From Legionella erythra (GTDB lineage Bacteria > Pseudomonadota > Gammaproteobacteria > Legionellales > Legionellaceae), in the NCBI RefSeq assembly GCF_001467615.1, contig NZ_LNYA01000003.1, forward strand, positions 245,539 through 309,538: a stretch of 64,000 bases of DNA, in the 5' to 3' direction. The position numbers and the translations under genes were made by a program. Shown here piece after piece: positions 9,838-21,336 of this stretch (its first letter is position 1; every line of letters starts with the position of its first letter). The notes below the pieces were generated by a model. It saw only the letters and a program-made list of their open reading frames with translations, was not told where the DNA came from and did not search any database.

Positions 9838-10320
9838 ATGGATTTTAATAAAAAATTTACGCGTGAATTTCTCATAGCCCTGCCCGCCATACTCAGCGAT
9901 AAACAGGAATTAAAAAAAGCGCGGGCAAGCTATACACAGGATGATAAAGATGAACGCCGCTACAATTGTCAAGCCAGCTTTGGCCTGAAAGACTGGGATA
10001 AAGAAGCAGCGGTTGATTTTTCCGCTGCAGTTTTTGAAGCCCTGGTGCGTGCTTCAGAACAGTTTAAGCATCATATCGAGATGTATGAGCAGGTGCAGTT
10101 CCTGAATGAATACATCAAGAATGAACTGGTTCCCGGTTTGACTGAAGGCATCAAACCCAAGCAACCGCTTGCTGATGTCAGGGACGTTATTAAGCAGCGA
10201 ATCGACACCATGAAAGAGCCTTCGCTGGCCAACAACCCCTATGTATTTTACGGCGGTCTTGCCGCAGCGGCTTTGGCTGCCGTGGCCGTCGTCGCCTTAG
10301 CTCCCAATGGGCCAAAGTAA
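9838..10320 (+). CDS. Small protein with C-terminal membrane tail
   Basis: This 160-residue protein is mostly charged and helical. It ends with a single hydrophobic segment (about 136-155, GGLAAAALAAVAVVALA) and only a few polar residues after it. That topology is a C-tail anchor with the N-terminus in the cytosol. It has no known domain that I recognise. Its membrane tail resembles that of DUF883/ElaB-type ribosome-associated proteins, but the N-terminal part does not obviously match. A perfect inverted repeat follows the stop. Confidence 0.6.
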   Translation: MDFNKKFTREFLIALPAILSDKQELKKARASYTQDDKDERRYNCQASFGLKDWDKEAAVDFSAAVFEALVRASEQFKHHIEMYEQVQFLNEYIKNELVPGLTEGIKPKQPLADVRDVIKQRIDTMKEPSLANNPYVFYGGLAAAALAAVAVVALAPNGPK

Positions 10321-10328
10321 CAGAGAAA

Positions 10329-10364
10329 TGCCGATTAAGACACCTAGGCAGCGCTTAATCGGCA
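10329..10364. terminator. Perfect inverted repeat between convergent genes
   Basis: TGCCGATTAAG and CTTAATCGGCA make an 11-base perfect stem with a 14-base loop. It lies between the ends of two convergent genes, so it probably serves both as a bidirectional terminator. No T run follows. Confidence 0.6.
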
Positions 10365-10369
10365 GGCAA

Positions 10370-12058
10370 TCACACCACGCCCAGCGACGTTAACTTCAAT
10401 TGGCGGCCGCAAACCCAGGCTTTATTCAAATCCTGGAATACTTCTTTGGACATGCCCTGGGGTAAACGTACGGTGGAGTGATCATCGTGGATTTTCAAAC
10501 CGGAAATGTACTTGCTCTGCAAGCCGGCTTCATTGGCAATCGCCCCGACAATGTTACCGGGTTTCACACCATGGATACGGCCCACATCGATGCGGAACAG
10601 TTCCTGCGGGTAATCATCGCGGATATTTTTCTTGCCAAAGCCTTTACGCTCTGAACCCTGCCGTTGTTCATAATGACGCGCCGATTTAAACTCGCCATCC
10701 CGCTGCCTGGTTTCTTTAGGCGCACGTGCCGGCTTTGGCAACTCCAGTTGCCAGGCTTTATCCTGATTAAGCATTAGGGCTAAGGACGCTGCGACATCCA
10801 TGGCCGAGGCTTCGGGATTGGCTTTGAGGAATTCCTCAATAATGCGGTAATAACCCGCCACGTGCTCATGGGCAAAACGGGATTTGATATTAGCCATCAA
10901 GCGTTCCTGCCTGGCCTGTTCAATCATATAATCATTAGGCACAACGATTTTCTCAATGCGCTGGCGCGTATGACGCTCAATGGTATTGAGAATACGCGAC
11001 TCCCTTGGCGTAATGAATAATACAGTCACGCCGCTTCGGCCGGCACGTCCGGTACGGCCAATACGGTGCACGTAGGTTTCACAGTCATGGGGGACATCGT
11101 AATTGATAACATGGGTCACTCGGTCGACATCCAAACCACGCGCTGCAACATCGGTGGCAACCAGGATATCAATCGCGCCCTGACGAAACTGGGCAATGAT
11201 GCGTTCGCGCAGCGCCTGGGTAATATCGCCATGAATCGCCATCGCGCGATAACCTTGCTGCTGCAGCACAGCAGCGACTTCTTCCGTGCTGCTCTTGGTG
11301 CGAACAAAAACAATCACACCCTGATAGTCTTCAACGGCCAAAACCCGAAGCAGGGCATCCGGTTTTTGTGCCGGTGTAGCAAACAGGAAACGTTGTTCAA
11401 TGGCTTTAACGGTGGCTGTTGCCGTTTTAATTTCCACCGAAACCGGATCATTGAGGTAGCTGTTAGCAATCTGGCGGATACGATAGGGCATGGTGGCTGA
11501 AAACAAGGCGATCTGTTTTTCGTCAGGCAATTTGGCAAGGATGGTTTCCACGTCCTCAATAAAACCCATACGCAGCATCTCGTCGGCTTCATCCAGCACA
11601 AACGTTTTCAATTGATGAAGCTGCAACGTGCCCCGATCGATGTGATCGAGAATTCGCCCTGGCGTTCCTACAACGATATGCGCCCCTTCGCGCAATTGTT
11701 TAAGCTGACGACTATAGTCCTGCCCGCCACAGAGAACAGACACGGTGGTGCCTTTCTGATGGACGCTTAAAGCTTCAAACTGCTCAGCCACCTGAATCGC
11801 CAACTCACGTGTCGGCGCCAGGATAAGCGCCTGGGTTGCCCTAGATTTTAACGATAAACGTTTAAGAATAGGCAAAGCAAATGCTGCCGTCTTCCCCGTA
11901 CCCGTCTGTGCCTGCGCAATCACATCCCGGCCTTCAAGCAAATACGGTATCGTCTGGGCTTGAACAGGGGATGGCGCTTGAAACTTCATGTCCTCTAAGG
12001 CTTTCAGTAAAACATCCGATAGGTCGAGGTCAGCGAAGCTTGCTAATTCTTGTGTCAT
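10370..12058 (-). CDS. deaD: ATP-dependent RNA helicase DeaD/CsdA
   Basis: This is a DEAD-box RNA helicase used in ribosome assembly and RNA unwinding, especially in the cold. From ATG 12058 it has 562 residues: a Q-motif region, Walker A AQTGTGKT (50-57), DEAD (156-159), the SAT motif, the HRIGRTGRAGR motif VI, and a C-terminal DbpA-type RNA-binding domain (LFRIDVGRIHGVKPGNI onward). The upstream ATG at 12070 adds only four residues. About 200 AT-rich bases precede it, with a TATTATAG promoter-like box. A long leader would fit cold regulation, but this is inference. Confidence 0.95.
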   Translation of the reverse strand: MTQELASFADLDLSDVLLKALEDMKFQAPSPVQAQTIPYLLEGRDVIAQAQTGTGKTAAFALPILKRLSLKSRATQALILAPTRELAIQVAEQFEALSVHQKGTTVSVLCGGQDYSRQLKQLREGAHIVVGTPGRILDHIDRGTLQLHQLKTFVLDEADEMLRMGFIEDVETILAKLPDEKQIALFSATMPYRIRQIANSYLNDPVSVEIKTATATVKAIEQRFLFATPAQKPDALLRVLAVEDYQGVIVFVRTKSSTEEVAAVLQQQGYRAMAIHGDITQALRERIIAQFRQGAIDILVATDVAARGLDVDRVTHVINYDVPHDCETYVHRIGRTGRAGRSGVTVLFITPRESRILNTIERHTRQRIEKIVVPNDYMIEQARQERLMANIKSRFAHEHVAGYYRIIEEFLKANPEASAMDVAASLALMLNQDKAWQLELPKPARAPKETRQRDGEFKSARHYEQRQGSERKGFGKKNIRDDYPQELFRIDVGRIHGVKPGNIVGAIANEAGLQSKYISGLKIHDDHSTVRLPQGMSKEVFQDLNKAWVCGRQLKLTSLGVV

Positions 12059-12289
12059 AAATGGTTCCAAAATAAATCGTAACTGAAAAAAATGGGTTAA
12101 CTAATGTAAAAATTGCTCACTATAATAGCAAAATCAGCACGGTGATGCACTAAATTTGTTAGTGTGTGCAATTCTTGGCGTGGAATATTACTAAAAAAAC
12201 AGGAAGATACATTTACAAAAAATTTAAATTTTCATCTAACTGGTAATTTTTTAATCTAAATTTGACCCTCTTAATTATGATACAACTTT

Positions 12290-15258
<2,969 letters not shown>

Positions 15259-15376
15259 TTATTATAAGGTTTTCAAAAGCATAACGACAGCATTACTTTA
15301 GAAGCCTGGCAATAATTCCTGTTGCCTTTTTAGCTTAAGTTGCTACCATGATTTTAATCAAATTGCCCGGTAAACC

Positions 15377-16240
15377 ATGACCGTCAAAAAATACCCGACC
15401 TGTATTGGTTATTGCGCCTTGATTTTCTGGGTATTGGCCGCGCCATTCACTGCAACGGTTACATCGCTGCCCCTGTTTGAAACCTTGAGCCTGACCTTTC
15501 TGGTGAGCTTCCTGTTTTCAGCCGCGCATCTCACCATACGACGGCAGTGGCATAAACTCAAACAACCCTGGCCCTTATACCTCATAGGGTTTATCGGCAT
15601 CTACGGCAACCAGATTTTTTACGTGGCTTCATTCAAATACGCCCCGGCCTCCCATGCGGATTTAATCAATTACCTCTGGCCGCTCCTTATCCTCGTCATG
15701 ACCGGCTTTCTACCCAATGAACAACGCAGCATCAAGCACCTCTTGGCCGCCTGCCTTGGTTTTGCCGGTGTCTACATCCTCTTATGCCAGGGGGATACCG
15801 GCTTTGATCGTCAATACCTGCCGGGTTATATTCTGGCTTTCATTGGCGCGCTTGTATGGGCTCTTTACAGCATCACAGCCCGCTTTTTTAACGAGTCCCC
15901 TGTTGAGATGATCGGCCTGTATTGCGGGTTTGCCGCCCTGGTATCAGGCATCCTGCATGGAACTTACGAAACCACCCAGCTTCCGCAGAGCAAGAAGTGG
16001 ACCGTCCTGCTGTTGATGGGATTAACGACTCAGGGCCTCGCGTATTTTTGCTGGGATTTTGGCGTTAAAAACGGCGATTTTAAACTGTTAAGCCTGCTGT
16101 CCTATGGTAATCCCGTCTTATCGATGCTGGTTTTAATTCTCCTTGGGATGGCGAGCCCCACACGTCAACTCGTCATTGCTTTCAGTTTAGTCGCTTTAGG
16201 CGGCTTCATTGGTATGATGCCCATGAATAAGGATGACTAG
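15377..16240 (+). CDS. DMT/EamA-family exporter, YddG-like
   Basis: The 287-residue protein has about ten hydrophobic helices and two EamA repeats, as in drug/metabolite transporters. The pattern YVASFKYAPASHADLINYLWPLLIV resembles YddG, the exporter of aromatic amino acids and paraquat-like compounds, but the substrate is not certain. It is an inner-membrane protein, preceded by about 150 bases without a gene. The next gene, sodC, starts 57 bases later on the same strand, so co-transcription is possible. Confidence 0.85.
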   Translation: MTVKKYPTCIGYCALIFWVLAAPFTATVTSLPLFETLSLTFLVSFLFSAAHLTIRRQWHKLKQPWPLYLIGFIGIYGNQIFYVASFKYAPASHADLINYLWPLLILVMTGFLPNEQRSIKHLLAACLGFAGVYILLCQGDTGFDRQYLPGYILAFIGALVWALYSITARFFNESPVEMIGLYCGFAALVSGILHGTYETTQLPQSKKWTVLLLMGLTTQGLAYFCWDFGVKNGDFKLLSLLSYGNPVLSMLVLILLGMASPTRQLVIAFSLVALGGFIGMMPMNKDD

Positions 16241-16296
16241 CCTGGCTTTGACAGAGAATGCTAGACTTATCAACCGTCTACAAATTAAGGAACATC

Positions 16297-16782
16297 ATGA
16301 AAATCGCCGTTTTGCTATCTGCTGGCAGTCTTCTTTTATCCTCCGCGCATGCCGCGGCAGTCACCAGTGTGCTTTATGCCACCGAGACCGGGGAAAAAAT
16401 CGGTCAGGTTGTTTTTGAGGACAGCCCGTACGGGCTCTTGATAAAACCGGCATTAAACGCACTTCCCGCAGGACAGATGCACGGCTTTCACCTGCATCAA
16501 CAGGCCGATTGCGGCGATAAGGGCATGAAAGCAGGTGGTCATTACGATCCAGCCAGGACCAATACCCATGCCGGCCCTTATGGCAACGGGCATTTAGGCG
16601 ATTTACCCGTTTTAGCTGTTAATAGCGAGGGACAAGCCAATGTCCCCTTGCTCGCACCGAGGTTAAAAACCAGTGACTTAAAAGGCTTGGCTGTCATGGT
16701 CCATGCCGGCGGCGACAATTACAGTGATAACCCGCCCCTAGGCGGCGGCGGTGCCCGCATAGCTTGCGGCACGATTGAATAA
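16297..16782 (+). CDS. sodC: Periplasmic Cu,Zn superoxide dismutase
   Basis: SodC removes superoxide in the periplasm and protects against phagocyte oxidants. From ATG 16297 (AAGGA upstream) it has 161 residues with a signal peptide (about 1-19). It has the metal-ligand histidines in [17 protein letters not shown] and HLGDLP, the copper-ligand region [12 protein letters not shown], and the C-terminal Cys in ARIACGTIE that pairs with the first. The longer open frame from 16258 would spoil the signal peptide. A strong hairpin terminator follows. Confidence 0.96.
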   Translation: MKIAVLLSAGSLLLSSAHAAAVTSVLYATETGEKIGQVVFEDSPYGLLIKPALNALPAGQMHGFHLHQQADCGDKGMKAGGHYDPARTNTHAGPYGNGHLGDLPVLAVNSEGQANVPLLAPRLKTSDLKGLAVMVHAGGDNYSDNPPLGGGGARIACGTIE

Positions 16783-16788
16783 ACCCAG

Positions 16789-16810
16789 GGCCGCTCCTGA
16801 AGGACCGGCC
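16789..16810. terminator. Hairpin terminator between sodC and the CAP gene
   Basis: GGCCG/CGGCC and inner TCCT/AGGA form a two-part stem with a GA loop. A T-rich stretch follows about ten bases later on the plus strand. It separates two convergent genes. Confidence 0.65.
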
Positions 16811-16816
16811 TTGATG

Positions 16817-17314
16817 TTATTTTTTAGCGATTTGAGTGTAAGCGGGGTTATCCGTGCGCACAAAAATCTGCGTGTAATAAATGTAACCGCGTTTATCATG
16901 TGCGATTCCCACGCCAGTCATGTTAAAAGGGCCTTCAATATTGCGGCGGTGGCCAGGGCTGGTCAGCCAGCGGCGCACCACTTCTCGGGGGCCCACTTTA
17001 AAATACGCCACATTTTCCGACCCGGCACGGCAGAGCTGGATTTTGTCATAGATGCGCTTGATGCGTTTGTTAAAATCGATGTGGCCAAATGCCATGCGCC
17101 TGGATGCCATATCCTGACTATGGATTGCCGCTTCATGCGACATGAATTTATTCATCACCAGGGGCTTTAATCCCCGAGACTGGCGGTATTTATTCACTTC
17201 GTCCAGTACCAGTTGCTGATCACGAGCATACCTGTCTTCCAATGCCATGGCCGTTGCGGCTTGCGTGAACGCCGCCATGACAACGATGATTAGCAGTGCA
17301 ATTTTTTTTCTCAT
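16817..17314 (-). CDS. Exported CAP (SCP-like) domain protein
   Basis: The 165-residue protein has a signal peptide (about 1-24) followed by one CAP domain. Conserved features are LVLDEVNKYRQSRGLKPLVMN, a central histidine in AFGHIDFNKR, the ENVAY motif, and SPGHRRNI near residue 125. Bacterial CAP proteins are extracytoplasmic and their activity is mostly unknown. The gene stands alone between sodC and the next plus-strand gene. Confidence 0.88.
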   Translation of the reverse strand: MRKKIALLIIVVMAAFTQAATAMALEDRYARDQQLVLDEVNKYRQSRGLKPLVMNKFMSHEAAIHSQDMASRRMAFGHIDFNKRIKRIYDKIQLCRAGSENVAYFKVGPREVVRRWLTSPGHRRNIEGPFNMTGVGIAHDKRGYIYYTQIFVRTDNPAYTQIAKK

Positions 17315-17434
17315 TATCCTTCCCTCGCTTACTTAAAAAGCACAAATTTTAATCCTGATGACCTATTTTTGCCAGACAAATTTTTAATCACCATGGACTA
17401 TACTGCAAATAACGACAACAGGGAGATTCATGGC

Positions 17435-18529
17435 ATGATAAGCACAGAACCAGGCAGCACCGATCGCCGCATTCAGCTGGCCGAATGTGGGCGCCACTTT
17501 GGGGAAGATGTCGATCTAACCGGTTTGCCTCATACCGGCAATGAGGGTTGGTTTGAAACATCCGTACCGGGTACAATCGGATTAAGCGGCAGTGAACCTG
17601 GTCCTGGACCTGGCATAGTATTAAAAGACATTGAACACAATCCGGTTGAGATGGTATGAACAGATGGCCTTATCGGCTGCATGGGGCTTGCCATTATTGG
17701 TCAGGATAAGGACGGAAAAACCGATGTTTTTTTTGCACACGCACGGCAATACGATCGGGCAGACGCCGCCACCACGTCTGATAATCCGATTCATTTAGCC
17801 CGTGAATTTGTCAAAAGCCACAACAATGTGCGTGTTTTTTGGGGCACTGAATTTCATCACGGGTGCAGAACGCAACAGGAGTATGCCATGGCTCAGGTTG
17901 CCCGTGAGAATGCCCAGCGAAAATTGTCTTCCGATTTAGGCTGTTGGGTCCGGGCCAGCGATTGCCTGCCTTCAAGCAGCATGACCTTTTTACCCAAGGA
18001 AGGGTTGCTTCGACCGGGAAAACCGCTTGAAGTCATGGGTAAACTCGGGAAAGAAGACCATCTCGCTGAAAAGAAAGCATTTTCCGACAGTAAAGGCTTA
18101 GGCAAATTCACACCGGATACCGGGATTTTAGGACGCATGGAAATGCACTTGGCGGAAATCAGGATGCAGCGTCAATCAATGGTACGATTGTATCATCAGG
18201 ATGCTAAACGGGATTATAAAATCCTGATCTTAAGCCAGGCCATTGAAGCCTATCGCGTCGGTAATATTGATGTGCTCAGGCGTTATGCCCAGGATGCAGA
18301 AAGACATGTCGGTTCATTTATGGATCCCAAAAGCGTCGATGCCTGGCATAAGACATCAGGTGAAAGCGTCACCGCCAGACTGGTTCAGGACGCCTTTGCC
18401 GATGCCTGCGAAAAAACCCGGGGTATGAATCCAACGGGCTGCGGTCTCAGAGAAGATGGCAATGACGTTCACGATTACAAGGAACATGCAGAAGTTGTGG
18501 CACGAACAACCAGCCGGGCTGAGATTTAG
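17435..18529 (+). pseudogene. Unrecognised gene interrupted by an in-frame TGA
   Basis: Two open segments lie in the same frame: about 17435-17659 and 17660-18529, separated only by TGA at 17657-17659. Sense codons directly after the stop (TDGLIGCMGLAIIGQ) flow into the second segment. Its first ATG (17681) has no ribosome-binding site, while GGGAG precedes ATG 17435. A single ancestral protein of about 364 residues, now nonsense-interrupted, is the simplest reading. Readthrough or a sequencing error are alternatives. The C-terminal part is helical with HHGCRTQQEYAMAQ. I recognise no domain; an effector remnant is possible. Confidence 0.55.
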
Positions 18530-18637
18530 CTTCGGAACAATGGACGGCACGTGTAGCCACTTTCGCGCTATTTGAATAAATATGGAGCATAGTGCGCTTA
18601 TTATGGTATCATAAACCTATGTTCCTTTCGCTTTGCA

Positions 18638-19087
18638 ATGACCATGACGAACTCCCTTTATCGTGACCTCAACCAGCAATTACCAGGTTCCTGGCGTATT
18701 CGTTTCCAAAATTTTTTGAGCTTCCTGCCCGGCGTTAAGCCCGTGGATGAGCGGGTCGTTATCTTGCGAAAAAAATTAAAGGCCGATGATTTCCAGTACG
18801 TTGACTATTACCATTGCCATTCCGATTATTTTAATCAACGCTACAAGGGTAAAATCTGTCATCAATCCTCCGAAGAAACGGCCTATCTGGTGGATGCCTA
18901 TCCCCCGCCTCCGTTAACCAGTCCGGCTTTAACCCGTTTAGGCCCCCCTGAACCAGCAGCGCCAACTCCTTTAAACAATCGCAATAAACCGGCTGAATTC
19001 ATCCAGGCTCCTCGAGCCCCGCATTGGATTGAGCAGGAAGCGGAGGCCAGCCAAACCATCCTGCCCAGTCAATCGTTAGCCTGTTGA
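18638..19087 (+). CDS. Hypothetical protein with proline-rich C-terminal half
   Basis: This is a 149-residue protein I do not recognise. Residues 1-80 look folded (SWRIRFQNFLSFLPGVKPVDERV, then a Tyr/His/Cys-rich YVDYYHCHSDYF). Residues 88-125 are rich in proline (YPPPPLTSP and PPEPAAPTP), suggesting an unstructured tail. There is no signal peptide. It stands alone, 108 bases after the interrupted gene. Confidence 0.5.
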   Translation: MTMTNSLYRDLNQQLPGSWRIRFQNFLSFLPGVKPVDERVVILRKKLKADDFQYVDYYHCHSDYFNQRYKGKICHQSSEETAYLVDAYPPPPLTSPALTRLGPPEPAAPTPLNNRNKPAEFIQAPRAPHWIEQEAEASQTILPSQSLAC

Positions 19088-19170
19088 CAACGGCCGGTTA
19101 TCCAGACAAAGCCTCTGGCGTCAGGCCAAATTTGTCCCTATGATGGAACAAAAGGCCCTGAAGGAAGATT

Positions 19171-19383
19171 ATGACTGCTTTGCCGCATTTTGCCTGTGCT
19201 CACCCCTACCTCAGTATGCTGGTCTTTACCTGTATTGGTTTTCTGCTGCGCGGCATGATGCGCGTCAATTTACAGGCTGTACGTCTGGCTATCGACGATC
19301 TGGATCTGGCGTTGCAGGACAATGATCTTGAGCAAGCGAAGCTTTGCTTAAGCCGGCTTAAAACCGGGTTTGGGTGGACATAA
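19171..19383 (+). CDS. Small single-pass membrane protein
   Basis: This is a 70-residue protein with GGAAG-like spacing (GAAGGAAG) just before the ATG. One hydrophobic segment (about 12-28, YLSMLVFTCIGFLLRG) is followed by an acidic helix (AIDDLDLALQDNDLEQAKLCL). The strong ribosome-binding site favours a real gene. I know no function. It converges with ahpD. Confidence 0.5.
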   Translation: MTALPHFACAHPYLSMLVFTCIGFLLRGMMRVNLQAVRLAIDDLDLALQDNDLEQAKLCLSRLKTGFGWT

Positions 19384-19416
19384 TCAGACCCTGGCGCGCC
19401 CGAAGGCGCGCATGGT

Positions 19417-19932
19417 TTAGGCGATTTTGCTGCTGACATGCACGGCATGAATCACGGCGGTGATCCGTCCTACCCGTGCGATGGCTGCATGAGTTAATCC
19501 ATGCTCCAGTAATTGCCGGCTGTGAGCGCTGATGCAGACACCGCAGCCATTTAATATGGACACCGCCAGACTTAACACTTCAAAGGTCACCTTATCTGTT
19601 CCGGGGTTCATCATGCCTTGCATGCGAAGACCCGCTGGAAGACGTCCCAGTTCGGGTAATTCGCTTAAATGGACAAAACGGTAATAAATATTGTTCATCG
19701 CCATCAGGCTCGCGGCATTTTTTGCAGCCTCTTCAATATCGAAGTCAATCTGCAGGGTTTTAATGCCGGCTGCCAATGATGGATTGCCGAGATGATAAGC
19801 GACCGCCAGCGCTGATCCGACGATTTGCTCCTGGCTTAAACCATCTGTCTGCTCAAGGTCAAGGACCTTGCCCACATTGATGCGGGCGTCTTTGGCAAAT
19901 TCGGGCAACAGATCTTTAATGGATTGCAACAT
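19417..19932 (-). CDS. ahpD: Alkyl hydroperoxidase AhpD
   Basis: AhpD is a thiol carrier and peroxidase that re-reduces AhpC in systems lacking AhpF. From ATG 19932 (GGAGAG upstream) it has 171 residues. The active site is C130-x-x-C133 with H137 (NGCGVCISAHSRQ), the same numbering I recall for mycobacterial AhpD. The longer open frame to 20007 overlaps ahpC and lacks a site. It follows ahpC by about 30 bases on the same strand, forming an operon. Confidence 0.92.
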   Translation of the reverse strand: MLQSIKDLLPEFAKDARINVGKVLDLEQTDGLSQEQIVGSALAVAYHLGNPSLAAGIKTLQIDFDIEEAAKNAASLMAMNNIYYRFVHLSELPELGRLPAGLRMQGMMNPGTDKVTFEVLSLAVSILNGCGVCISAHSRQLLEHGLTHAAIARVGRITAVIHAVHVSSKIA

Positions 19933-19961
19933 GGTTCTCTCCGTTATTATGGCGCAGCCAG

Positions 19962-20498
19962 TTAAATATGAATGGTGTCTTCGCCTTTTTTCCAATTGCA
20001 CGGGCACAACTCATCCGTTTGCAAGGCATCCAGTACACGCAAAACCTCCTGAGGGTTGCGGCCTACATTCAAGTCCGTGACCATGACAAAACGGGTAATG
20101 CCCTGCGGGTCGACGATAAAGGTCGCCCGTTGTGCCACCCCTTCCTGTTCATCCAGGATGCCTAAAGCCTGGGTCAGTTCCCGTTTAATGTCAGCGAGCA
20201 TGGGAAATGGCAGATTGTTTAAATCATCATGGTTATTACGCCAGGCCAAATGAACGAATTCGCTGTCCGTACTACCGCCTAAAATTTGAGCATCTCGATC
20301 GGCAAATTCAGCCGCGAGCTTGCCAAATTCAGCGATTTCAGTTGGGCATACAAAGGTAAAATCTTTAGGCCAGAAAAAAACAACCAGCCATTTCTCCTTG
20401 TACGTGTCATTATTGATAACACGGAATGCATCATGAACATCGTTGCTTACTGTGGCTTTTAATTCAAACTGCGGAAAGGGATTACCTACAGTGATCAT
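19962..20498 (-). CDS. ahpC: Alkyl hydroperoxide reductase AhpC (peroxiredoxin)
   Basis: AhpC reduces H2O2, organic peroxides and peroxynitrite. From ATG 20498 it has 178 residues with the peroxidatic C51 in FTFVCPTE and the C-terminal resolving cysteines C165/C167 in ELCPCNW. It is paired with ahpD downstream, so this is the AhpC-AhpD type and not AhpC-AhpF. The near-perfect OxyR site about 60 bases upstream predicts peroxide induction. Confidence 0.95.
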   Translation of the reverse strand: MITVGNPFPQFELKATVSNDVHDAFRVINNDTYKEKWLVVFFWPKDFTFVCPTEIAEFGKLAAEFADRDAQILGGSTDSEFVHLAWRNNHDDLNNLPFPMLADIKRELTQALGILDEQEGVAQRATFIVDPQGITRFVMVTDLNVGRNPQEVLRVLDALQTDELCPCNWKKGEDTIHI

Positions 20499-20560
20499 CT
20501 TTTTTCTCCTCAATTAATCGGTTTCACTGTAAATTTAGCCATCCCCAAATAATAAGTAAA

Positions 20561-20597
20561 ATTGAATATAACTATAGTATCGATAGTCATAAACTAT
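20561..20597 (-). promoter_or_regulatory. Predicted OxyR operator of ahpC-ahpD
   Basis: Two 15-base half-site pairs, ATTGAATATAACTAT and ATAGTCATAAACTAT, are separated by 7 bases. This gives the 37-base ATAG-N7-CTAT-N7-ATAG-N7-CTAT layout known for OxyR. Three of four tetranucleotides are exact and the first is ATTG. It lies 63 bases upstream of the ahpC start. Confidence 0.7.
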
Positions 20598-20686
20598 TGA
20601 GTAGAGGGAATAATGGATTGATTGTTGATCAATTGGGTGTTTAAATTACGGAGTGTGCAATAACAACAATAAAAAAAGAGGTCATT

Positions 20687-20764
20687 ATGAGCAAACAAGA
20701 AAAGATCTGCCGTATCGTGCGCCTGATTACCAATAAAAACTGGCAGGAAACCTGTTGCCGTTGA
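20687..20764 (+). CDS. 25-residue leader-like ORF
   Basis: AAAGAGG lies 5 bases before the ATG. The peptide MSKQEKICRIVRLITNKNWQ continues for five more residues and ends CCR. Its stop overlaps the next start as TGATG, a typical coupling arrangement. It may be a translated leader for the downstream gene or an independent small protein. The overlap and the ribosome-binding site are the only support. Confidence 0.4.
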   Translation: MSKQEKICRIVRLITNKNWQETCCR

Positions 20765-21180
20765 TGAAAATTCCTCCACTCGCTGCCATCCTGGCTTATC
20801 AGAATTCGACCGTGGTGCGTCACTTTGCCTACCATCATCCCGCGTTCGATGATAAAGCCAGTCAACAGCTTTTTAATGATTTACTGGCCTGGCTATGGTT
20901 AAACGCTTACCGGCAACAAACTGAGCGGCGCACTTATTTGTTTGGTCCGCTGCTTCCCCTGGATGACATGTGGCATACCTTTATACTCCACACCCGCGAC
21001 TACATGGATTTCTGTCAGGCTTTCTTTAAAACCTATTTTCATCATGATGTTGAGCCTCCGACTGCCGCGCATCAATTAAGCCCTGAAGAACTTGCTGATT
21101 TTCTCAATGATTGTTACGACCACCTGGGTGAAGCCTGGGTTAACCGTTATTTCTCTGAAGCATTTGAACCCCTGGAATAA
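20764..21180 (+). CDS. Conserved hypothetical protein with DxMWHTFILHTRDY motif
   Basis: This is a 138-residue cytosolic protein. The segment LDDMWHTFILHTRDYMDFC resembles the W-H-x-F/H-x-L motif of small bacterial proteins related to glycine-rich-domain (GRDP/DUF1399-like) proteins. That is a memory-based match and the function is unknown. The start at 20764 overlaps the stop of a 25-residue ORF. The frame opens nine bases earlier with a TTG, which is less likely. Confidence 0.6.
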   Translation: MKIPPLAAILAYQNSTVVRHFAYHHPAFDDKASQQLFNDLLAWLWLNAYRQQTERRTYLFGPLLPLDDMWHTFILHTRDYMDFCQAFFKTYFHHDVEPPTAAHQLSPEELADFLNDCYDHLGEAWVNRYFSEAFEPLE

Positions 21181-21336
21181 TCTGGATAAGGCCTTAGCCA
21201 TTGCCTGCTTTCTCATATCGACAAGGGAGGGGAGATAACGTATTATCCTTATGGTTGTGTTGGTGTAATTGACCAAACAAAAAGAACAATACGCCTCCTC
21301 AGAGGATAAACTGCACGATTAATTGGGAGTTAAGCC

